From contig CAITVX010000028.1 in NCBI GenBank assembly GCA_903895995.1, positions 1 through 56,834 on the forward strand: a DNA stretch of 56,834 nucleotides, written 5' to 3'. This stretch comes from an uncultured Actinomycetes bacterium. GTDB taxonomy: Bacteria; Actinomycetota; Actinomycetes; Nanopelagicales; Nanopelagicaceae. A program made the translations under genes and the position numbers. This document shows positions 45,420 through 53,900 of the stretch, piece after piece; position 1 is the first letter of the stretch; every line of letters starts with the position of its first letter. The notes below the pieces were generated by a model. The model was not told the origin of the DNA and searched no databases. It saw nothing but the letters and a program-made list of their open reading frames with translations.

Positions 45420-46291
45420 TGCCTGCAAATAAATGGATCGCTGGAGCAAGGCCTCGGACGCTTCCTGCAGCAATCGCACCAGTCCTTGTTGGGACCTCTC
45501 TTCGTCATACAGATCATGTGCATGTTGATCTAATTAATGCGGTGCTTGCCCTCCTTGTCAGTCTTGCCCTTCAAGTTGGTGTGAATTACGCAAATGATTA
45601 CTCCGATGGAGTTCGTGGCACCGATAAAGTGCGAGTGGGTCCCGTTCGGCTTGTTGGTAGCGGTCTTGCGAGCGCTGCAGCGGTAAAACGTGCCGCCATT
45701 CTCTCCTTTGGATTTGCTGCAGTAATTGGTCTCATCTTGAGCGCTCGTTCTTCTCTCTGGTTAATTCTTGTTGGAGCAATCTCCATTCTTGCCGCCTGGG
45801 GTTACACCGGTGGTGAGAATCCATATGGCTACAAGGGCCTTGGTGAGATCTCAGTCTTTATGTTCTTTGGGGTAGTCGCCACAGTTGGCACTTATGTTGT
45901 TCAATCTAATAAAATTACTTGGCAATCATTGCTTGTAGCAATACCAGTCGGCTCACTTGCGTGTGCAATCCTTGCAATCAATAACCTGCGAGACCTACCA
46001 AGAGATGCAAAAGTTAATAAGAAGACTCTTGCTGTGCGTCTGGGTGATCACAACGCTCGAGTTGTATTTATTGCTCTACTTGTATTAGCTCATCTTGCAT
46101 CTGTTTTGGTGGCTGTGATTTCGATTTCAGCCCTTGCAACCCTCTTCCTTATTCCAACCACGTTGGCCATTTCACGCTCAATCTGGGCGGGTGCAAAGGG
46201 CGCTGATTTGATTCCACTTCTTGGCAAAGTTGGAGCGCTCCATCTGCTTCTCTCCACCACTCTCGCCATGGCGCTCCTGGCCAAACGTTAA
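45419..46291 (+). CDS. menA: 1,4-Dihydroxy-2-naphthoate polyprenyltransferase
   Basis: UbiA-superfamily membrane enzyme that attaches the polyprenyl chain to DHNA. The 290-residue protein has about eight to nine helices. The first Asp-rich motif is NDYSDGVRGTD at 59-69 (D60, D63, D69). A second, INNLRDLPRDAKVNKKTLAVRLG split across the middle, is the conserved loop of MenA. Cytoplasmic membrane; the tail donor is probably made by the enzyme at 22870-23856. Confidence 0.95.
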   Translation: MPANKWIAGARPRTLPAAIAPVLVGTSLRHTDHVHVDLINAVLALLVSLALQVGVNYANDYSDGVRGTDKVRVGPVRLVGSGLASAAAVKRAAILSFGFAAVIGLILSARSSLWLILVGAISILAAWGYTGGENPYGYKGLGEISVFMFFGVVATVGTYVVQSNKITWQSLLVAIPVGSLACAILAINNLRDLPRDAKVNKKTLAVRLGDHNARVVFIALLVLAHLASVLVAVISISALATLFLIPTTLAISRSIWAGAKGADLIPLLGKVGALHLLLSTTLAMALLAKR

Positions 46292-46296
46292 GGCGT

Positions 46297-46302
46297 TAAA
46301 CT
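46297..46302 (+). promoter_or_regulatory. Candidate leaderless -10 element of the PLDc_N-type gene
   Basis: TAAACT occupies -12 to -7 before ATG 46309, inside the 17-base gap after menA. No Shine-Dalgarno and no clear -35 hexamer are visible. Confidence 0.45.
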
Positions 46303-46308
46303 ACAACC

Positions 46309-46578
46309 ATGATCAAACTCGACGCGCTACTCGTCATCCTCGGACTCGGCATTCAGATTTATGCCTTATTCGATGTCGCGCGCAAGCCTCAAGAGAGTTT
46401 TCTTCAGTGGCCAAAGTGGGGATGGTTAATCATCGTCATTCTCTTTGGATTAATCGGTTCACTCATCTGGCTCGCATGGGGTCGTAAGCAAACTGGTGGT
46501 TCATCAGGTCCACGTCGCCCACGTCCACCGAAAGATATTCCACCTGACGATAATCCCGATTTCTTAAAGAACCTCTAA
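46309..46578 (+). CDS. Small membrane protein, PLDc_N-like
   Basis: An 89-residue protein with two hydrophobic helices (residues about 6-24 and 38-58), the pattern of the PLDc_N domain: a YALFDVARKP-like turn between them and LFGLIGSLIWLAWGRK at the end. The hydrophilic tail is Pro/Arg-rich (PRRPRPPKDIPPDD). No phospholipase catalytic HKD motif is present. Such short proteins are frequent next to men and ccs genes in actinobacteria. Function unknown. Confidence 0.8.
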   Translation: MIKLDALLVILGLGIQIYALFDVARKPQESFLQWPKWGWLIIVILFGLIGSLIWLAWGRKQTGGSSGPRRPRPPKDIPPDDNPDFLKNL

Positions 46579-46596
46579 TCCTTTTAAGGGTTAGAG
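46573..46596. terminator. Bidirectional stem-loop overlapping two convergent stop codons
   Basis: CTCTAATCCTT and AAGGGTTAGAG form an 11-base-pair stem with one G-U pair and a 2-base loop. It contains the stop codons of both the PLDc_N-type gene and ccsB. No T-run follows on either side, so it is probably a shared 3'-end structure. Confidence 0.55.
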
Positions 46597-47487
46597 CCCC
46601 GAGTAGGTGTGGCGCCCGGTTCCGTAGATATTGACGTAGATGTAATTAAATAAGAATGTCGAGCCCGCAAAGAGACAGAGCCATGCAGCTTTACGCCCAC
46701 GCCAACCTGCAGTAACACGAGCATGGAGATAAGCGGCATAAGCAACCCATGTAATGAATGCCCATGTCTCCTTTGGATCCCAACCCCAGTAACGTCCCCA
46801 CGCAGATTCAGCCCAGATAGCTCCGGCAATTACTGCAAAGGTCCAGAGTGGAAATACAAATGCGACAAGGCGATATGAGAGTTGGTCAAGAGTTTCAAGT
46901 GATGGCAACTTCTTCGCCCACTCGCTACGACCACCGCGCTCTTCCATGCGATCTAAAATTAAATATGTTGCAGCGATCGTATTTGCAAGTAAGAAGACGC
47001 CCCCAGAGACAATCGCAGCGGATACGTGAATCGCAAGCCACGTTGATTTAAGAGCGGGTACAAGTGGAGCGCTCGGGCGATAGAGAACTGTTACCGCGGT
47101 TCCAAGTGTCAGTAGTACGGCGATTGAAACTGGAAGACCAAGCCAGCGCAATTTGTATTTCACAAGAGCGAAGAGGTAGGCACCGCTAAATGCAAGTGCG
47201 CCCGTAATAGAGAACTCGTACATATTTCCCCATGGCACACGGTGAGCAGATGCTCCGCGCAAAATCACTCCAGCAAAGAGAAAGATAAATCCTAAGATCA
47301 TCATCGCTGTGCCGATTCGGCCAGCTCGGTCAGTCCGTGAGAAATCAAAGGAGGTTTTTTCACTTACCTCTGTCGTTTTCACAGAGAATGAGACCTCGAC
47401 AGCATGTGCAAAGAAGGCAATTGTGTACAGGAACATCGCCGAGTAGATCGAGTAGTTAGAGAGATAGGCAAGATTGCGTGATGTCAT
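46591..47487 (-). CDS. ccsB: Cytochrome c biogenesis protein CcsB/ResC
   Basis: Membrane haem-handling component of system II cytochrome c maturation. The 298-residue protein has about eight helices. The WWD-type haem-binding motif is WGRYWGWDPKETWAFITW, followed by AYLHAR; conserved His residues occur in the AIHVSAAIV helix and elsewhere. It works with ResB, 7 bases upstream in the same operon. Last gene of the unit. Confidence 0.95.
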   Translation of the reverse strand: MTSRNLAYLSNYSIYSAMFLYTIAFFAHAVEVSFSVKTTEVSEKTSFDFSRTDRAGRIGTAMMILGFIFLFAGVILRGASAHRVPWGNMYEFSITGALAFSGAYLFALVKYKLRWLGLPVSIAVLLTLGTAVTVLYRPSAPLVPALKSTWLAIHVSAAIVSGGVFLLANTIAATYLILDRMEERGGRSEWAKKLPSLETLDQLSYRLVAFVFPLWTFAVIAGAIWAESAWGRYWGWDPKETWAFITWVAYAAYLHARVTAGWRGRKAAWLCLFAGSTFLFNYIYVNIYGTGRHTYSGL

Positions 47488-47494
47488 GATCTAC

Positions 47495-48934
47495 CTACCC
47501 TTCTAGCCCTTCTAGAGTTTTCTTTAACGCTGCAAGTTCTTCATCCAAACCTGGAACGCCATTCTTTGCCAACCCGGCAATTTGAACACGGCCATCGACC
47601 TTGATCCAAATTCTACGCTGGCGTGTGAAGAGTGATGTCAGTAACCCTAGGATCGCAAAGATCGCACCGAAGAGCGCATACATCTTTCCTGGATCATCAA
47701 CGATCTGCAGATTTACCCAAGATTTATAACCTTCAAAGAGAAGTGTGCCTTCTCCAAAGTTATATATCTCGTTCAATTTCAGCGACTTTAGCCCAATGCG
47801 CTTCATCTTGCTCGTATCAACGCGGTAGACCGATTGAGGCACACCACTATCGAGGCCGAGGTCTCCCATCCAGACAGAGACGAGTAAACGTGGGTCAAGG
47901 ACTTCTGGGAAAGATGAGAATGCGCCACGAGTTGGCGAGCGATCAGCGGTTGGAAGGAAAGATGCAACCATTCCGATTTGTGGCGACATATCAGGAAGTT
48001 TGATTGCCCCGATTGATGTGAGATTCCCATCTTGCGGCAGGAAAGTCACCGCGCCTTCAAAGATTAACTTGCCACTCTTATCTCGAATAGCGACGACAGG
48101 TGAATATCCATTAGCTTGAAGATAAATCTTTGTATTTCCATAGGTTAAGGGAGAGTTCACCTTGATCGTCTTCAGAACTTCCTTGCTACCAATTGGGTTA
48201 GCTGCGGCGACCTGCAATGTGTAATCAGTCGGAGCATTTGTCTTTACATCATAAGAAGCTTTGAAATCTAAAACACGAAGTGAGAATGGAACCATATCCC
48301 CCTCGCGTTGAAACTTTGCAAAGCTGATGTTGTCATATGAAGTCGGCGTATTAATAAAGCGATCGCCGACATTTAAGATTGTCTCGCCTTTGCTACCGTA
48401 AAGACCTCCAGCAGCTACCGCAAGGAGAATAAGAATGAGTGAGAGATGAAAGAGAAGATTTCCAGATTCTCGTGAATATCCTTTTTCAGCTGATATTGAG
48501 AGCTCTTCGCGTCGGACTCTAAAACGATTCTTCTTCAACCATTTCTCAGCAAGGTCGAGAGTTCCATCAACTGGTCGATCTAGTTCAGCAAAGCCCTCCA
48601 TGCGATCTAAGAACTTTGGCGTTAAAGGTGGCTTCTTGCCAATCGCTTTAATATGCTCAAAGGTACGTGGGAGAACGCAGCCGATCAATGAAATGAAGAG
48701 CAAGATATAGATAGCGCTAAACCATGGGGATGAGTACAGGTCAAAGATCTTTGCTTTATCGAGCCACTGAGCGAGGGTTGGGTTATTTTTGAAGAACTCC
48801 CGCACCTTCATGGGGTTCTGGTTGCGCTGTGGAAAGAGTGATCCAGGAATAGATGCAAGACCAAGCATCATTAAGAGAATGAGTGCAGTTCTCATACTCG
48901 TAAGTTGGCGCCATGCCCATCGCACAATCTCCAA
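47495..48934 (-). CDS. resB: Cytochrome c biogenesis protein ResB
   Basis: Partner of CcsB in haem delivery and apocytochrome ligation. The 479-residue protein has three N-terminal helices, among them LTSMRTALILLMMLGLASIPGSLFPQR split at the start, a large extracytoplasmic domain between about residues 190 and 410, and a last helix GAIFAILGLLTSLFTRQRRIW. This layout is that of the ResB family. Directly abuts ccdA upstream. Confidence 0.94.
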   Translation of the reverse strand: MEIVRWAWRQLTSMRTALILLMMLGLASIPGSLFPQRNQNPMKVREFFKNNPTLAQWLDKAKIFDLYSSPWFSAIYILLFISLIGCVLPRTFEHIKAIGKKPPLTPKFLDRMEGFAELDRPVDGTLDLAEKWLKKNRFRVRREELSISAEKGYSRESGNLLFHLSLILILLAVAAGGLYGSKGETILNVGDRFINTPTSYDNISFAKFQREGDMVPFSLRVLDFKASYDVKTNAPTDYTLQVAAANPIGSKEVLKTIKVNSPLTYGNTKIYLQANGYSPVVAIRDKSGKLIFEGAVTFLPQDGNLTSIGAIKLPDMSPQIGMVASFLPTADRSPTRGAFSSFPEVLDPRLLVSVWMGDLGLDSGVPQSVYRVDTSKMKRIGLKSLKLNEIYNFGEGTLLFEGYKSWVNLQIVDDPGKMYALFGAIFAILGLLTSLFTRQRRIWIKVDGRVQIAGLAKNGVPGLDEELAALKKTLEGLEG

Positions 48935-49666
48935 TTAGACCACCGGAATAAATCCCGAGATCAAATCTCGTAGAGAGTTCATCACTGTGAGCCAGAGCCC
49001 TGTGACTTGCAAGATTCCAATAAGGATTAAGAATCCCCCACCAATCTTCGTCATGAGATCCCCATGTTTAGATATCGATCTGCGTAACTTTGCAGATTGA
49101 TCGAAGAAGATTCCGACAAGGACAAGTGGCAATCCAAGTCCGAAGCAGTACGAGAGGCTCAGCAGTGCGCCGCGTGTGGCACTTGATGATTCAAGTGAGA
49201 GTGCTTGCACAGCGCCAAGTGTTGGTCCGATACAAGGAGTCCAGCCAAGCCCAAAGAGAAAACCAAGGAGCGGTGCCCCAACAAGGCCGGCGCTTGATTT
49301 CCAGGTTGGCTTAAATGAACGATAGAACTTTTGATTGAAGAGAAAGATCACTCCCATAAGGATCGTTAAAACCCCGAGCAAGATTGTGAGCCAATGTGAA
49401 CTGTCATTGATCTTTGAACCGAGCGTTCCAAATAGCGCGCCGTAGGAGATGAAGAGCGCAGAGAATCCGCAGACAAAGAGGATCGAACCAAGCGCGACGC
49501 GGCCCTTGCTTTTCACATCGGTCATTCCCGCTGCATAAGAGAGATAACCCGGAACTAATGGGAGTACGCACGGTGAGAAGAATGAAATTAACCCGGCTAT
49601 AAAGGCAACGATAAATGCGAGTAGGAGATTTCCATTCAAGACTTGATGAGTGAAGAAGTTATGCAT
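48935..49666 (-). CDS. ccdA: Thiol-disulfide transporter CcdA
   Basis: Six-helix membrane protein, 243 residues, carrying reducing equivalents across the membrane for apocytochrome c reduction. The two redox cysteines are C33 in [16 protein letters not shown] and C145 in [13 protein letters not shown]. It overlaps the tlpA stop region by 8 bases and abuts resB. The partner is the thioredoxin-like lipoprotein encoded just upstream. Confidence 0.95.
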   Translation of the reverse strand: MHNFFTHQVLNGNLLLAFIVAFIAGLISFFSPCVLPLVPGYLSYAAGMTDVKSKGRVALGSILFVCGFSALFISYGALFGTLGSKINDSSHWLTILLGVLTILMGVIFLFNQKFYRSFKPTWKSSAGLVGAPLLGFLFGLGWTPCIGPTLGAVQALSLESSSATRGALLSLSYCFGLGLPLVLVGIFFDQSAKLRRSISKHGDLMTKIGGGFLILIGILQVTGLWLTVMNSLRDLISGFIPVV

Positions 49667-50222
49667 GGGATGGCTCCGCTACTACTTTTTTGATCATGGA
49701 GTCGAGCAGGGCGAAGGTGACCTCGCCGCTAATACGAACAGCTACGCGATTATTTGCATCAATAATAAGCGTGGTTGGTATCGCATTAGGGAGCAATGAG
49801 CCTCTAAATCCAGCTAAAAGTGAGTCATCTGTGAAATTTGGATACGGAATCTTGAAGCGATTCACAAAGGCAGATGCGGATGAGAGATTATCGCGAGTCA
49901 ATATTCCTACAAATTGAACGTGGCCTGCAAGACGTGTTGCAAAATCTGCAAGTAATGGGGCTTCGGCTCGGCATGGTGAGCACCACGATGCCCAGACATT
50001 GACGACGATTACTTGATTCTTCGCAATCTTGATCGACGTTCCTGAAAGAGTTGGGCCCATGAGATCAGGTGCAATCTTTCTTTCAGCTGGCTTGATATAG
50101 ACAGCCACACCACTTCCTGAAACAAATGCATTTTCATTTGCTTTGGAGATACCGCCACTTGAGCAACTCGTAAGAGCGCCGATAGAGAGCATCACTACAG
50201 CAAGCGCAGTCAGTCTCTTCAT
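49659..50222 (-). CDS. Thioredoxin-like lipoprotein, TlpA/ResA type
   Basis: Extracytoplasmic membrane-anchored disulfide reductase, 187 residues. A lipobox LTSC puts the lipidated Cys at 20. The redox site is [13 protein letters not shown] with C81 and C84. [14 protein letters not shown] contains the cis-Pro loop. It most likely reduces the CxxCH motif of apocytochrome c using electrons from CcdA. Overlaps the upstream histidine phosphatase gene by 4 bases. Confidence 0.93.
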   Translation of the reverse strand: MKRLTALAVVMLSIGALTSCSSGGISKANENAFVSGSGVAVYIKPAERKIAPDLMGPTLSGTSIKIAKNQVIVVNVWASWCSPCRAEAPLLADFATRLAGHVQFVGILTRDNLSSASAFVNRFKIPYPNFTDDSLLAGFRGSLLPNAIPTTLIIDANNRVAVRISGEVTFALLDSMIKKVVAEPSHA

Positions 50223-50854
50223 TTCTTAGGTAGCAGATCTTTCGCAGGTTCGGCATAGGAAGTTCCTTCAATCATGCCTTCTGCATCAAAGTGAAAACTC
50301 GTTACTGAAGCTAATGTGCATTCACGTTTACGTGGATCATGCATCATCCGGCGACCTTCAACTGCAGATCGCAGAATCCAAATAGGAAGCTGATGTGAGA
50401 CACAGATCGCATCTTTACCGGCAGCAGCATCTCTCGCAGCAAATACTGCGGCAAGCATTCGTTCTACTTGCTCTTCATATGGTTCGCCCCACGATGGAAT
50501 CCATGGACGAGTGAGGTGCCTCCACGATTTCGGATGTTTAAGTACTCCGCTACCCATCTCGAATTTCTCACCTTCAAAGATATTTGCTGCTTCAATCAGG
50601 CGATCATCTGTTGTGATGGAGAGTCCGTGTGCTGCAGCAATTGGAGCCGCAGTCTCTTGTGCACGTTGTAGTGGCGATACATGAAGTGCTCCAAGATTAA
50701 GATTTTTAGACCATTGCGCAACAGTCTCTGCCATCGCTTGGCCACGCTCGGAGAGATACCAACCAGGTTGACGACCGTAGAGAATCTTCTCGGGATTAAA
50801 TACCTCGCCATGGCGCATGACGTGAACGGTGATCCCCCGCTGTGGCATTGACAT
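50219..50854 (-). CDS. Histidine phosphatase / phosphoglycerate mutase-like protein
   Basis: A 211-residue histidine-phosphatase-superfamily protein. The catalytic RHGE motif (VMRHGEVFNP) is near residue 15; HVSPLQRAQETA and the second catalytic His in CVSHQLPIWILRSA follow. Substrate is unknown. The start is set at ATG 50854 because TATGCT lies at -13 to -8, matching the window's leaderless pattern; an ATG at 50866 is also possible (215 residues). A homologue at this place is common beside actinobacterial ccs genes. Confidence 0.88.
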   Translation of the reverse strand: MSMPQRGITVHVMRHGEVFNPEKILYGRQPGWYLSERGQAMAETVAQWSKNLNLGALHVSPLQRAQETAAPIAAAHGLSITTDDRLIEAANIFEGEKFEMGSGVLKHPKSWRHLTRPWIPSWGEPYEEQVERMLAAVFAARDAAAGKDAICVSHQLPIWILRSAVEGRRMMHDPRKRECTLASVTSFHFDAEGMIEGTSYAEPAKDLLPKK

Positions 50855-50861
50855 GGGCTTA

Positions 50862-50867
50862 AGCATA
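50862..50867 (-). promoter_or_regulatory. Candidate leaderless -10 element of the cytochrome c maturation operon
   Basis: TATGCT on the minus strand at -13 to -8 before ATG 50854. If correct, it excludes the upstream ATG 50866 as the start and is the promoter for histidine phosphatase, tlpA-type, ccdA, resB and ccsB genes. Confidence 0.35.
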
Positions 50868-50903
50868 AAGGAGTAAAGCGGGGCGCTGCAGAGGGGCTTT
50901 CGC

Positions 50904-50909
50904 TAGGGT
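50904..50909 (+). promoter_or_regulatory. Candidate leaderless -10 element of the HAD-IB gene
   Basis: TAGGGT lies at -12 to -7 before ATG 50916. No Shine-Dalgarno precedes the start. Confidence 0.45.
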
Positions 50910-50915
50910 AGTGAC

Positions 50916-51689
50916 ATGGCACTCACACAGAAGAGAGTCGCCTTCTTCGATGTCGATAACACGCTGATGCAGGGATCTTCCCTCTTCTTTCTCAGCCGTG
51001 GGATGTATCAAAGGGGCTTCTTTAATAGGCGCGATATCGCCTCATTCCTCTTCGCCAATCTTCGTTATCAATTGACTGGCAAAGAGAATAAAGAAGAGAT
51101 TCTTCGAGTTCAAAATGCTGCATGTGAATTTATCAAGGGCCACAACGTAAAAGAGTTAGAGTCGCTCGGCGAGGAAGTTTACGATCGTTACGTCTCGCCC
51201 GCTCTCTGGCAAGGAACTATTGAGATCGCTCATGACCACCTCAACGCTGGTGAAGAGGTCTGGCTAATAACTGCGTCACCAAGTGCGATGGCAGATCTCA
51301 TCGCCTCAAAATTAGGATTCACTGGTGCGCTCGGAACTATCGCTCAAGTTCACGATGGAATGTATACCGGCAAGTTAGATGGAAATCTGCTGCACGGAGA
51401 AGAGAAGGCCATCGCCGTGCACCGATTAGCAAAAGAACAGAATATTGATCTTCGAAACTCCTATGCCTACTCAGATAGCCATCACGATATTCCTTTGCTT
51501 GAAGCGGTTGGAAAACCCCGAGTCATCAATCCAGATACTCTCTTACAGGTTCGTGCGCTCAGGGATCACTGGCCAATTTATGACTTCCGCCGGGCGAGGT
51601 TGCTCAAAAAGGCGATTACTCCAATTATTTCTCGTCTCGCAACGCTGACGACTGCGCTCAACCCCAGGATGAGGCGTCGCAAGCCATAG
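50916..51689 (+). CDS. HAD-IB family hydrolase (SerB-like phosphatase)
   Basis: A 257-residue haloacid-dehalogenase phosphatase. Motif I is FFDVDNTLMQGSS with nucleophile Asp and acid/base Asp; motif II is in WLITASPS; motif III/IV is AYSDSHHDIPLLEAVG. The C-terminal 40 residues, rich in Arg/Lys (RRARLLKKAI, RMRRRKP), may form an amphipathic tail. Similar to phosphoserine-phosphatase-like SerB1/CicA proteins; substrate not decidable. Confidence 0.9.
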   Translation: MALTQKRVAFFDVDNTLMQGSSLFFLSRGMYQRGFFNRRDIASFLFANLRYQLTGKENKEEILRVQNAACEFIKGHNVKELESLGEEVYDRYVSPALWQGTIEIAHDHLNAGEEVWLITASPSAMADLIASKLGFTGALGTIAQVHDGMYTGKLDGNLLHGEEKAIAVHRLAKEQNIDLRNSYAYSDSHHDIPLLEAVGKPRVINPDTLLQVRALRDHWPIYDFRRARLLKKAITPIISRLATLTTALNPRMRRRKP

Positions 51690-51700
51690 CAAATAGTCGG

Positions 51701-51706
51701 TAATGT
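51701..51706 (+). promoter_or_regulatory. Candidate -10 element of the helicase-associated gene
   Basis: TAATGT at -15 to -10 before ATG 51716 within the 26-base gap after the HAD gene. The start would be 3-4 bases before the ATG, a near-leaderless message. Confidence 0.4.
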
Positions 51707-51715
51707 AGGCCAGTT

Positions 51716-53878
51716 ATGTCTAGCTCATTCACCGATGCCTTGCGCTCCCGCAGAGATGATGAGATCACGCGTCTTTTTACGGCCCGCCCAGATCTTCTCT
51801 CCCCGGTTCCAAGTGATCTCTCTGCACTTGCAGCGCGAGCTTCCTCAATGCCAAGCATCATGCGTGCAAGGGACTCTCTCAATAAATTTCAATTCGACAT
51901 TCTCACCGCTGCATGTTCACTTCAAGATCCATTTACCATGCTTGATTTGCTGCGAATCACAGATAAATCTGCAAAAACAGTCGTTGAACTCCTTGAAGAG
52001 CGTGCGTTGATTTACGCAGATGGAGAGCACTATCGAATTCCTACAAATGTGCGCACACTTATTGGAGAGAATCCCGCGGGCCTTGGCCCCATCTCAACCA
52101 AGAAGATTAACTTTGATCTCCTTGATGAGGCGCCAAAGGGTTCTCTGGATCTCCTCAACAAGATGGTTTGGGGTCCACCACGCGGACAAGTTGCTGATGT
52201 AAAGAAGGCAAATCCAACTATTCAATGGTTGCTCAGCAATAATTTCCTCATCGCTTTTGACTCACAAACGCTTCTACTGCCACGTGAAGTAGGAATGCAT
52301 CTACGTGGCGGAAAAGCATTTAAGAATCTCATCTCTGAAGCACCAGCAATCACAGGCACATCTCGTAAACAGAAGGCTGTCGATCTTGCAGCAATAGCTA
52401 ATATCTCAACGTTTATTCGCTGGGCAGAAGAGTTAGCTCACAACTGGTCTGATGAGCCACCATCAGCACTTCGTTCAGGTGGACTTGGTGTACGAGATTT
52501 AAAGCGGACCGCAGAACATCTTGGCGTTGATGAGAACTGTGCCGCCTTTATCGCAGAAGTACTCTTCTTAGGTGGGTTGATCGTTATCGATACCGATGAT
52601 CAAATACTTCCCACAAATACATTTGATCTCTGGCTGACAAAGAGCGTCGAGGATCGCTGGCAGGCACTCGTCTCTATCTGGCTTGAGACATCACGAGTTG
52701 CAGGCCTCGTGGGCAAAGGTGACTCGAAGAGCGTTGCAGCACTTGGACCAGAGCTCGATCGTTCAGGTATTACAGCTCTCAAGAAAACAGTATTTGCGCT
52801 TCTTCGTGAATATCCCGAGCTCGACCCTGAAGTAGCTTCACTTCACGATCGCATGAAATTTGATATGCCAACGCGTGCAAATAGCGAATATTTAGCATGG
52901 GTTCTACGTGAAGCAGAGTGGCTTGGCATTACAGGCCAAGGCGCACTCTCTACATTTGGAAAGGCGCTGATTAACGAAACTGATCTTGGAATTGAATCTG
53001 CACTTCCAAAGCCAGTGGACCACATCTTGATCCAAGCCGATAACAGTGCAATCGCCCCTGGACCGCTGACAATCGAAATTGCTAATGAGATGGGGACTCT
53101 TGCAGATATCGAGAGCCGTGGTGGTGCAACTGTTTTCCGATTCACTGAAGGATCAATCAGGCGAGCACTCGATCATGGCAAGACCGGTGAGAGCATCAAA
53201 GATTTCTTGAAGAAGACATCAAAGACTCCCGTTCCCCAGCCCTTGGAATATCTGATCAATGATGTTGCAAAGCGTCACGGTCGACTTCGCGTGGGTCATG
53301 CAAGCTCATATATCCGCTGCGAAGATGAGGGTTTGATTCAACAAATTACCCACGATATTCAATTAGAAGATTTGCGACTTCGTAAATTAGCGCCACAAGT
53401 TCTGATCGCTGAAGTCGAAATCAATGAATTAATGGCAGGCCTTCGTGCGGCCGGGTATCTGCCGGCAATGGAGAACGGAACTGGAATTCTAATTTCAGCT
53501 CCTGCAATTCGCCGAGCAAAGAGTCGTCCACGTCCTCCTCGAGTCGTGACCGAAAATTCTGCACCTTCGCAAACTCTCATTGCATCTGCAGTTCGTGCTT
53601 TGCGTGCCGGTGAAAAGGCGAGTGCACACAAACCACGCGAAGTTCCACGCACAACTGCAAATGAAACTCTCGATCTTCTCCATCAATATATTGAAGAGCA
53701 AGCGAGCCTAACGATCGGTTATGCCGATTCAAATGGTGGCGTCTCAAATCGATTGATCGATCCAATCTCGATCTCACTCGGAACCCTGATCGCTCGTGAC
53801 CATGCGACCGGAGAGATGACTCAGTTCAGAATCCCCCGTATTACAGGCGTAGCTCTCGCGCAGCCTGCCGGCAACTAG
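51716..53878 (+). CDS. Helicase-associated (XPB-partner) protein with WYL-like C-terminus
   Basis: A 720-residue protein of the actinobacterial helicase-associated family (Helicase_C_3-type) usually found next to XPB. It has no Walker motifs. N-terminal winged-helix-like region (DRSRRDDEITRLF-like start and LNKFQFDILTAACSLQ), a central conserved block around PVDHILIQADNSAIAPGPLT, and a C-terminal segment ASLTIGYADSNGGVSNRLIDP with resemblance to WYL domains. Thought to work with XPB in DNA metabolism; here the two are separated by an M20 peptidase gene. Confidence 0.85.
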   Translation: MSSSFTDALRSRRDDEITRLFTARPDLLSPVPSDLSALAARASSMPSIMRARDSLNKFQFDILTAACSLQDPFTMLDLLRITDKSAKTVVELLEERALIYADGEHYRIPTNVRTLIGENPAGLGPISTKKINFDLLDEAPKGSLDLLNKMVWGPPRGQVADVKKANPTIQWLLSNNFLIAFDSQTLLLPREVGMHLRGGKAFKNLISEAPAITGTSRKQKAVDLAAIANISTFIRWAEELAHNWSDEPPSALRSGGLGVRDLKRTAEHLGVDENCAAFIAEVLFLGGLIVIDTDDQILPTNTFDLWLTKSVEDRWQALVSIWLETSRVAGLVGKGDSKSVAALGPELDRSGITALKKTVFALLREYPELDPEVASLHDRMKFDMPTRANSEYLAWVLREAEWLGITGQGALSTFGKALINETDLGIESALPKPVDHILIQADNSAIAPGPLTIEIANEMGTLADIESRGGATVFRFTEGSIRRALDHGKTGESIKDFLKKTSKTPVPQPLEYLINDVAKRHGRLRVGHASSYIRCEDEGLIQQITHDIQLEDLRLRKLAPQVLIAEVEINELMAGLRAAGYLPAMENGTGILISAPAIRRAKSRPRPPRVVTENSAPSQTLIASAVRALRAGEKASAHKPREVPRTTANETLDLLHQYIEEQASLTIGYADSNGGVSNRLIDPISISLGTLIARDHATGEMTQFRIPRITGVALAQPAGN

Positions 53879-53888
53879 GCGAGTAAGG

Positions 53889-53894
53889 CAGAAT
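53889..53894 (+). promoter_or_regulatory. Candidate leaderless -10 element of the M20 peptidase gene
   Basis: CAGAAT occupies -12 to -7 before ATG 53901 within a 22-base gap. It suggests a separate leaderless transcript for the peptidase and XPB. Confidence 0.4.
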
Positions 53895-53900
53895 AGGCTG

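Noticed and set aside
46309-46578. PLDc_N-type protein as a phospholipase or cardiolipin synthase
   Set aside because: Only the two-helix N-terminal domain is present; no HKD catalytic motif follows, so no enzyme role can be claimed.
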